A stretch of DNA of 64,000 bases from Xiphias gladius (taxonomy: Eukaryota; Chordata; Actinopteri; Istiophoriformes; Xiphiidae). Shown piece after piece: positions 1 through 10,600 of the stretch. The notes under the pieces were generated by a model. It was not told the DNA's origin and did not search any database. It was given only the letters and a program-made list of their open reading frames with translations. Every line of letters starts with the position of its first letter. Position 1 is the stretch's first letter. The position numbers and the translations under genes are program-made. The DNA lies in contig NC_053414.1 in assembly GCF_016859285.1 (NCBI RefSeq), forward strand, positions 1,350,517 through 1,414,516. Reading direction: 5' to 3'.

Positions 1-158
1 TTTTTAGCAGTTAACTGGGATCTAATTTAAAGTCTGAAGCTAAAATACCCTGCATGTTCCACTTAAAGTACAGAAACGGAATCTTTGCGTAATCTTTGCC
101 CTCCAATTTGACCTTGTCAGCGGGCAGCAGTGACACAGCACAGCCGGGGAAATGTTAC

Positions 159-238
159 CTCGGCCGGCCAGTCGGGGTCAAGACAGGCGGGGATCAAAGC
201 GCTGAGGGCGGACAGGAGCTGGCGGGTCAGAAACGGGA
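159..238 (-). CDS. Possible internal exon of an unidentified gene running off the left edge
   Basis: On the minus strand an acceptor-like stretch (ending CACACAG) precedes 80 nt that stay open in one frame and end at GAG followed by a GTAACA donor. The frame reads like amphipathic helices: PFLTRQLLSALSALIPA, then CLDPDWPAE. The composition is more GC-rich than the AT-rich sequence on both sides. The helical, leucine-rich character would fit a HEAT-like repeat protein, but I do not recognise the gene. No neighbouring exon is visible in the window. A chance open stretch is quite possible. Confidence 0.3.
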
Positions 239-890
239 CTGTGTGTGAATTAAACTAAATCTAGAATCTGTGACTTATCATCCGAATATCTCAGCCAAAA
301 CTGACGGCCTGAATTAACTCTTAATCCCCCCGTGAAAACACACCAGCACCTGAACCTGGATCGGCCAGAGATCCTTCATTTGTCCTTTAGTTTGAGAAAC
401 CGAAGCCCTTAAAAAGCCCTTAATGTGAAAAGGCCTTAATCAGAAGATGGAGTAGATTTTAAGGGCGTCGTGACTTTCCCCTTAGTTTCCACATGAATGT
501 GAAATGTTTGACAAATCCATGAATGATGAGTTGAAGGTTTTATTGAGGTGAAGGGATTCTGGTTCACGTCAGGGCTCTGAAATATTCTCAGCTGCTAATT
601 AATCAGGTTTTAATTGACTCTTATTCACTACTCAGATATTTAACAGCTTTACCAGGACAAATCAATGCAAACACTCGTGGACTGGGACGGATGAAGGGGA
701 TTTTAATAAGGGTTTTCTGTGGGGATAACTTTCACCGTAGGTGAGGTACAGATTAAAAATCCCTGAAATTTTTCCAATAAATTCTTCTGACCCAGTAGTT
801 TATAACTTTGTATAATATAAAATAGTCAGTTCACACACACGTTCGTTGTATACAGGTAAAGTTGTATTAATTGTGTGTGTGTGTGTTCAG
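239..890. other. Non-coding sequence upstream of the UBF gene
   Basis: AT-rich sequence with no supported gene. It should contain the UBF promoter or first intron. A GT-rich run ending TTCAG at 881-890 looks like a splice acceptor in front of the ATG exon, so an upstream non-coding exon is likely but could not be placed. Confidence 0.4.
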
Positions 891-927
891 AGGAGGGAGG
901 GGAGTCAACTCCCTCAGGTGCTGCATG

Positions 928-3900
928 ATGAACGGCAGCAGCAGCGTCTCCGCGGCTCAGAGTGCCAGGATCAAAAGTGAACCAGGTAACAAACCACCTG
1001 CTGCGACCCCATCAAAGAATTACTCTGGAGATTTTCTGTATTTCTCGTCTCATCATCATGTTCAGACTCAAACCAGATCTGAACGTCTCCCACTAACAGG
1101 AGCTGCGATGTCTCTGGTTCCTCGGAGCCACAGAGCTCCACCGTTTCCAGAAACTGTCGCACTGGGTGACGTGTTCCTTCATCACCACGAACACGCACAC
1201 TGTCGTTTGTTTAGACTCAGTCCCACACACGCCATCCTTCTGCCACAAACGCTCACTAGAGCACCGAGCGTGGATCAATCCGCCGCTGAAAATAGTCCCC
1301 AACAGAGTCACAGTTTCCTCCTGTTTGTTTGATTAAAAACTACAGTGAGCAGCTGTTTTAGGAAAATGACTGAGAATTTTTAAATGAAACTATACATTTG
1401 TGAGGTGTTTTTAAATATTTACGTCTTCAGTAGGAACCGATGGGCTTGAAGCTGAGAACCAAAGACAGAGGAGGGAAGGTGTCGAGAGACGGACCAACAG
1501 ACTGCTGGTTTGATTCTAAACATGAGATTTGAATATTTTAAGAAAAAGACAGAATAACACCAGACTTATTCTTAAACACTGATGCACTCACCAACAGATT
1601 CACCTCTCGTCTTATTCGCATCTTCAGACCTACAGCAGGACTTCCGAAAATCTCGGACTGAAGAAAACCCAGTGGTGTCACTTGTTGGGGCCGACAGTGA
1701 CAGGTGTATGAGTTTGTTTCTTTGTGTCCACAGATAACTGGAGTAAGGAGGACTGTCTGACTCTGTTGGAGAGGATTCGCAGCCTGCTGCCGGACGGAGA
1801 CGCCATGAAATATAAAACCACAGAGTCTCACTTCGACTGGGAGAAAGTTTGCTTCGGCAGCTTCACCGGAGACATGTGCCGCCAGAAATGGCAGAAAGTC
1901 TCAACCGAGGTACCAATGATGATCGGATGTTAAAGGGTTTTTCACTATTTTGTACCAAATAACATGGAAGCCATCCCTTTTATTTTATTCTTAAGAAATT
2001 AAGTTTTAAGGTGAAAAGTCAGATATGGCTTTTTTGATTAATTTGGTCAATTTTAAGGAGTTTTTTTACCCCTTTAAACCCCTTAATATACTATAATTAA
2101 CACCAACTTTGGGGTGAAACCCTGAATTCATATCTTAATTGAAAAGTTGAGGCCCTATAAGATACAAACAGAGTGGTACCTGTGACATTATTCGGTAAAT
2201 TTGATTTGGTTGTTGCTCATTAAAAGCCCTTAATATATCCTAGTTGTTAACGTTTCCATTAATTTTTCTCAAAATGTGTTTAACCTGTTAAACATCTGAA
2301 TACGACATAAGAAACCCTAAAGATCCCATTAAGTAAAATTTATACAAAAAGATTTTAATTTAAAAGGACTCTGAAAACACGTTGTAGAAGACTCCTGGGT
2401 AACTTCCAGGCCATTTAAAATGGCCACTCTGAGTTTAGGGATTTCTGTATTTTATTGGGAGATCTTACAAATTTTGTCTTTTTCATAAAGAGGCTACATT
2501 TGTTAAAGTGATATTAAAAACATTTTGCACCTATTCTAAATTAACACTGTATTCATGAACCTAAACTCTTCATGTGAAGCTAAAAGATTTGTGTCTTTGG
2601 CAAATAAAAGCAGTGAAAAGTTTAACAAAAAATTTTACATAAATGACATAAATTAGAAAAAAGGAAAGGACCAAGAACAGGTCCCTGAGGAACCCCATGA
2701 AGAAACTTTGAGCCTTTGACATGTAGTTATCAAGCTATACAAAGGGCCCTGGCAGATTAAAAGCTAACAAACTATCTGAAAACAACATCATGAACTCACT
2801 TTGTGTTTTTTTTGGATTATTTAACACGTTCAGATACAGTCCAGCCAGAGAACACAAAAAAATGCACCGTTAGGAAGAAATCAAAAGTCCTCACTGATGA
2901 AGGCAAAACATTTAAAAAGTGTGTTACTCTCATGTGTGAGTTTTCAGTGTGTTACTGTGTGTTACAGCTTTCAGCTGCTTTTGGCTGAAAGCTGGATTTG
3001 AATTTAATGTCGTCCACAATGGAGAGGCTGTCTGAATCAGATCCAAACATTCTGACACAACAGATCGACAGACAGACTACTATAGGACACTGTACAGTAC
3101 GTAGGAAACCACCTGGAAAACTTTTGCTGCTCGCAGTAATATAAAAAAAGGACAGGCCTGTTGAGGGTAACAGGGACCAGCAGAGTGAGTGTAACGCCAC
3201 AGTAATATAATAATAATAATGATAATAATAATAATGATAACAACAACAATAATAATGCACCCCACTACGCCTACTTCTTGTGGCTGTGAAAACTTTCCTT
3301 TTTACTCCCAGTGGCTTTTCTCATGCCGCAGTGGACACGCTAATTGTTAATCGGTCTCATTTTATCCCTTACTTGAAATTGTTTCTGGGAGGTAGAGGGG
3401 TGTTTAATGTGGGGGCACGCGATGTGCCAGGAGGGCGATGTCATGGCCGTTCAGATATATTACATCACCACAGAGGCTGTCCTGTTTTTGTGTTTTCAGG
3501 TTCGTAAGTACAGAACAATGACAGAGCTCATCGTGGACGCCATCGAGTTCGTGAAGAACCCGTACAAAGGCAAGAAACTGAAGGTGAGATTAACGCAGTT
3601 AGACTTTACTAAACCAGACTCTGCTGATCCTGGATCTGCTAAGGAGACAAGGTTTCATTTAGTAAAATTAAATCTTAAACACAAACAGAACAGAATAAGA
3701 AACAGTACACACAGTAGAAATCTTTAGATGGTATATTTGACCACCATGTGGACAGAGTGATCACCTCGACCTCTCTCCTGTTCAGACTCACCCAGATTTC
3801 CCTAAGAAACCTCTGACTCCGTACTTTCGCTTCTTCATGGAGAAACGAGCCAAATATGCTAAAATCCACCCGGAGATGAGCAACCTGGACCTGACCAAGA

Positions 3901-4647
3901 TCCTGTCCAAGAAGTACAAGGAGCTTCCCGACAAAAAGAAGGTCTGCATCACTCTGCAGCTGAAGGGCTGGAGACATGTCAGCTGAGGGTTAACTGAGTC
4001 CAGACTGTATGAACCTGATAAGCAGATGAGGCTGACAGATAAGAGTATTTTGTTAATATGTTCTCTATAGAAAGTCTCATTGAAACACAGTCGCACTTAG
4101 ATACAAGTCAGTCACGATAGTCCACGTGGACGTTTTGAAAATAGTCTGATTGCCTAAAAATGTAAATGAATGAGAATTTTTAACGCTGTTTAATACTAAT
4201 AAAACGTTTTTCTTTATTTTTCTGCAGCAAAAATACATCACAGAGTTTCAACGAGAGAAAGAGGAATTTGAGAAGAACATGGCTCGATTCAAGTAAGTTG
4301 ATCTACTGATGGAAAACTGTTTATTAGCGGATAAATGACTGATGGTTAACAGTTAATTAACTCATTGTAAACTAACTTAACCCTTTACGTTTTAACCCCC
4401 TCTATTTAAGTGTTACCCTTTAAAGTAACTGCTGACTGACTTTAAACCGTTAACAGTGAAGCATAAGCTGATGAAATGTAGCGTATGGTGTTAGCATTAG
4501 TGTGGCTAACGTCAGCTGAACCGCAGGGAGGACCACCCAGAGCTGATTGAGGAGAGGAAGAAGTCGGACTTGCCAGAGAAACCAAAAACTCCCCAACAGC
4601 TGTGGTACAACCACGAGAAGAAGACCTACATGAAGCTCCACCCAGAG

Positions 4648-4689
<42 letters not shown>

Positions 4690-7600
4690 TAACACACTGT
4701 AACATGTGTACACACACACACAGTCTGAGAGTGAAAACGCTAACAAACCTGTCTGTCGTTTCTCAGGTGAGTCAGAAGGAGTTGAAGGAGGCTCTGAGGA
4801 GACAGTGGTCCCAACTGTCTGACAAGAGGAGACTGAAGTGGATCAGCAAGGCCCTGGAGCTCCAGAAGGACTATGAGGTAGCAGACCAGACTGGACTGGA
4901 CCCGATTGAACCAGACAAAAATCGTAAAGAACCAAACCAAACAGAAGTCAATCAGACTATACCAGAACACTGAACACTGACCCAGACTAAACTGTGCCAC
5001 ATCGAATCCGATCAGATTGGACTGAACCAAACTGGACTGAGCTGAACCAGACTGATCCATCCTCTCGTTCAGAGTCTGATATTTGGTCCCTAAAATCCTG
5101 TGGCCTCTGTGGGATTCACTTGGTTCAGGTCCATATCACAACTAGGAGCAGGATTATCCTGACTAGGAAAATCAGATCAAATCAAAATGGAGCCAGATCA
5201 GGAGCCTGCAGTTGAGGGGAAGGTCAGATTTCAAACCCTCAGCATGTCCCCTGAACAGTTTAGACTCGAGCAGGTGTTTGGATACAAGCTTATAATCAAT
5301 TGTCAACATTTATTCAGGACCGAGGTCTTTAGAGACCAGATTCACTTCAGTTCAATTCGGAGAGAGAGACCAGGAAAAACTGTAGATACTGTTGTATTCA
5401 AGCACAATAGTGTTATTAATGATAACAGCACCAATTATTAACAATAGCAATAATAACTTTAATAATGCTCGTTGAATAGTAGTGAATCTGGATCCTGCAG
5501 CTCCAGAGTCAGAATGAGGACAGGGAGGAAAAGCACAAACTACAGGAGAGAGAAGACACAAAGTTGATGACATGAAGTAGAGTGATAGAAATGCATGATG
5601 AGAAAGAGAGAAGAAGCGCTCAGTGGTGCTTTCTGTCTGATTCTTTGTGTGTGTGTGTGTGTGCAGGACAGTATGAGAGCGTATCATGAAGCTCATCCAG
5701 ATGTGAACTCAGATGATCACGTCCGGTCCGTCCTCACCAAAGCAGAGCGGCAGCTGAAAGACAAGTTTGACGGACGGCCGACAAAACCACCACCGTGAGT
5801 TCTGACTGATGGTCAAACAATGAGCAGGCTAACGAGAAAATAATGAGCTGACCAGCAGGACACTGGTGGTCTAACAGGCAGGATACCAGGGAGCTGATGT
5901 TCAGGCCACTAGCTAGCTGGCGGTTAAGATACTAGAGAACTGATGAAGATTCGAGGTACTGATAAACCGCGTACTAACTGGATACTAGTGAGACGATGCA
6001 CAACAGTCTAACGAGCTAAAAACCAGGAGACTAGCATGTACGAGCTAGCAAAGTAGCTCGTAGCAGTGGCTAACAGCTGTGTGTTTTTGGCTAGTAACGG
6101 GTACTCTCTGTACTGCGCCGAGCTGATGGTGAACATGAAGGATGTGCCCAGCACCGAGCGGATGGTTCTCTGCAGTAAACAGTGGAAAATGATGACGCAA
6201 AAAGAGAAGGACATGTTTCAGAAACGCTGCGAGCAGGTCGGTATGAAGGCGCTAGCGCCAAACCAGGATTTACTTCCTGTCGCTGCCAAGTCTGCTCTCA
6301 CTTCATGTGTCCGTCTCATCTTTGTGTGATCAGAAAAAGAAGCAGTACGACATCGACCTGCAGAGGTTTCTAGAGGTACGTCAACTTCTATTCATCAGCT
6401 GATCCCCGTTAATCTAAAGACGAACTTTCATTTCACTAATAACCTGGATTGAAATACCTCACGTGAACACCTGCATCAGAATAAAATGGCTCCTCCTGAA
6501 GAGTTGAGTGTGAGGAAGGTGCCAGAGGCTGAAGAAGCAGTAGCCGGGGCTACTACTTGAGGCTCTACTCGGCATAGAATCTGACATAAATGCAACATAA
6601 AACGAATCCATTAAATATTAACCAAATAAAATGGGATTAAATGGGTGAAAAGTTCGTACTTGAATAGGCTGTCGGTTTGTTGGGCTCTATGAAGGGTGCT
6701 GGTGTTGAGGTTAAAGGTCAAACTGAACACGAAGACTTGTGATTTAGCACACGCAGAAACTCTGACGAATAAAGTGCAGAAAGTAGAAAAGGTACAAAAC
6801 AAAGGTAGAGTGTTCGGTATGAACAGATGTCTTATTCATCGAGTCGAACGGTGTTTGTTCAGAGTCTTCCGGAGGAGGAACGAGACCGAGTCCTGACCGA
6901 GGAAAAACTGGGTGGGGCACGACTGGGAGCCGGCGTGGCCTCCAGCCCGCACAGAGCCAAGTCTCCATCGGTCAAGGTCCGAAAACTCTTCCTTTTTCTT
7001 GACCCCGTTATTTTTACTCCGGTGTATATTTCGGATTCGGCCTAAACTACCCATCCCTGTGACTGTAAACTAACCTGGGGGGTGGTGTTTTTCGTTTGAT
7101 TCCAGGAGCGGTGTCGGGAGGCGGAGCCAGAGCCATGGGTACCTGCCGGACCGCCAAAAGAAAGACGGGATGGGAAGAAGACGGCGAAGCTTCCAGAGAC
7201 GCCAAAAACAGCTGAGGAGATGTGGCAACACAGCGTGATCGGAGACTATCTGGCTAAATACAGAGTGAGCTTGTTTTAACCTATTTATCTACAGTTGTTC
7301 ATGTTTTATTATCAGTTGAATTACCTGTTTAGAAAAATCTCAAATGTCAGAATTTGTTGTTCAACTTTAGACTTTTTCATGAGGAAATACACAACAATTT
7401 ACGCCAAACCTGATGGAGCAACACCTTCCAGGCTGCTCTCAAAAACGTTGTCTTTCAGCTGCTTCACAGTAAAAGTCTTTCAGCTGTCAGGAACATGAGG
7501 AAAACTAGCTCCAAGGATCGGTCTGGAACATTCTAGCGTTGACGTAGCACAGTAAAATTCTGTAAAAAATGCCACCCATTTCCTCCAATCTTCAGCCTTT

Positions 7601-10600
7601 AACCCACTGTTGGCCATGTGTTGGTCCCACAGAGTGACCGCAGGAAGGCCCAGACGGGGATGGAGGCGGCCTGGAAGTCAATGGAGAAGAAGGAGAAGAT
7701 TCCTTGGATCAAGAAGGCGGCGGAGGACCAGAAGCGTTACGAGGTTCAGTACCAACCTGTGGTCAGTGAGCCACGCCCCCTGACACTGACCCTGCCCAGA
7801 GACTCCTGACCCCCCCACCGCCTCCCCATTTTATGTCGCTGACAGGATGGTTTATTGATTTCAGTTATTTCTGTCTTTGTTATGTGCTGTTCTGACTGTT
7901 GGCGTCCTGCAGAGGGAGCTGTTGGAGATGAGGGCTCCACCGGCAGGACAGGGTCAGAGGAAACCCAAGTTTGATGGAGAACCAAAGAAACCTCCAGTGT
8001 GAGTCTGTTTTTAATGGAACGTCTACAAAAGGGCTGAGTCTGATTATAACATAACAGATGTTGTACAGCTGTGATGTTACTGTACTGTGGAAATGAACAT
8101 TATACTACAGACAGTTACACCCCCCTTAATGCTTTTACCAACCCCCTTTATCCGTCTGGCTGTTACTTGAATACCAGCTTCAATTTGAGAATAATTTCGA
8201 TTTTTAAGAAAACTGCTTCTTGTATTGAGTACGTCTTCAACTAGTGATTATTTTCATTATCAGTTAATCCGCAGTGTATTTTCTTAATTAATCAGTGAAT
8301 TGTTTGGCCTAAGATGTTTAGTTTGATGTCTTAGAAGACAAAGAAATCCAGCATATATTCACATTTTAGAAGCAGGAACCAGAGAGTTGTTGGCATTAAT
8401 GCTTAAAAAAGTAGCTTTAAAGACTTAAAACATGTTAATATTCACATTTGAGAAGTCGAATCCTGCGCATGTTTTCTTGAGAAGTGACTTAGATAATTAA
8501 GGGATTATTTAATGATTGTTTATCAGTCGATTTAAAAAAAAAAAAAAAAAAATTAGAAATGTCAGTTAATGTCCGATGTTGACAGGTTCCATGGTGGAAA
8601 AATTGTTCCTGAGACTGTAAGACGAGAGCAGATTTCACTGCTCGTTGTTGGAACCTTTTAAAGAGACCCTCCCCCTGCCGTTTCATCCAATAGGAGCGGG
8701 TATCAGATGTTCTCCCAGGAGCTGCTGACCAATGGCGAACTGAACCACTTCAGTCTGAAGGAGCGGATGGTGGAGATCGGGAAGAGGTGGCACAAGCTGA
8801 GCCAGAGTCAGAAAGACAAGTACAAGAAGCTGGTGGAGGAGCAGCAGGTGGAGTACAAGGCCGAGCTGGAGGCCTGGGTCAAGGTGAGCTGCTGCTCAAC
8901 GGCACCGCGGCACTCTGAGCGTCACGCTACTCTTTAGCCAACTCACAGAATAATGAACTACAGCTTAGTAAATTTATGGTTATCGACTTTCCGTGAACTT
9001 GTTTTTCAGCCTGTTAAATCAGCGATGATGAAATTAAAATGACGTCTGACACGTCACATCGCCCTCTGGTGGCTTTTATCACCTGGTTACAGGCACTAAC
9101 ACGACAAAACTCAGATGTTGGATAAAAAGAGAAAACAAAATGTATGAAAGGATGATGATGATGGTCATGATGAGTTTCCAGCGTCCTGATTCTTTTTTCC
9201 TTCACGTCCTCCTCTTCTCCAGTCTCTGTCTCCTCAGGATCGAGCCGTCTATAAAGAGTTTTCCTCCTCGGTGAGTTTTTTTTTCTCATTTTTTCCGTCT
9301 TCTGCCAGTTTAAAATGTTCAGACCAATTTACTGGGGGGACAGGTGTGGTACAGTATCGCTCTAGGAAGGGGGGTCACTGGTTTCAGCAGGTTAGCAAGT
9401 CTAGTTTTTAACATGATGCTAAGCTAGCATTATATCAGTAATATGGTGGTATTAAACTAACTAGCCAGCTAATATTGAAAACCTTGTGCCTTCTTAGCTT
9501 ATGCTTACTTAGTGGCAGTTTAGCCTTGCTAATGTTCTATTAACTTAAGGCTCCATAAGCAAACAGGACACAAGCTAAGCTAACGTTAGCAGGGTTTAAC
9601 TACCAGTATATGCAACTGAGACATTAACGATACATTAAAAAGGCTAAACTAACGTTACGCCTCGATAAAAATCTTTTTTTGTACTTTTCTTTTTTTGTGA
9701 CGTAATATTTTCTAACGCAGCCATACGATTAATTTAGCTTGGCTAAACTACTGCTAATCCAACATTAGATAACACGACACAAGCTAACACAACATTAATA
9801 ATAAGGCATAACAGCTGCGTGGCTAAGCTAATGCGGAACAATACTAAATGTATGTATTTGCCATGAGAGCAGAATGCGCAGTTGAAAAATTCTTTAAGGC
9901 TTGAAAGAAAAAAAGAGGGATTCTGACATAAAAACGTAGATTTATCATTGAACTGCATCATAAGTACAGAGAGAAGAACTTGGAAAATGTCTTCTTTATT
10001 TTACTGCCTTTAAGCTAATGCAATGTTAGCACGGTTAAACATCATCTGTCAGCATTCAGATAACCGGCTCCGCAGGTCACTGGTTGTCCCTCAGAGACGT
10101 CAGTTTGTCAATACGTTTGTTTGTTGTTTGTTTGTTTGGTCCTCGGTCAGAAACGTCGCAGCACCACTAAAGCTCGCAGCAGTCCCGGAGCCAAAGTCCG
10201 CGTGACGGCGAAGGGGAAGGCTGTAGGTTCGAGAGCCGCAACGCCGGGGGTCGGGGTGGGCAAGAGAGCCATGGCGTACCGGGCCAAGGTAACACACTAC
10301 ACACGCTACGCAGCACATCGATAACAAACACACACTGAGGGAATATGAATGTTTACATTTAATGTTTATTTCTCAGCTTTTCTGCTTTTAATTTATTGAG
10401 GGAATTTTTTCAGTTTTCATGTCTTTGAGTTTGTTGACGAGTCAGTGCTGGTCCTCTGTAACAAGCTGCTGTGATTGGTCGGTTGAACCGAGTGGGCGTT
10501 TTCAACCCTCAGTGCGGTCTGTAATGCTGGGCCTTGTAAAGCAGCGTGTGTCTCTCTGCTCTCCAGCAGGACATGTCTGACACGGACGAGGAGGAGGAGA

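Noticed and set aside
871..1332. Plus-strand frame of 153 codons over the first UBF exon
   Set aside because: It reads in another frame than [11 protein letters not shown] at its start and continues into the intron after the GTAAC donor at 986.
10100..10333. Minus-strand and alternative plus-strand frames around UBF exon 17
   Set aside because: Shadows of the coding frame AAACGTCGCAGC onward, which is fixed by the phases of exons 16 and 18.
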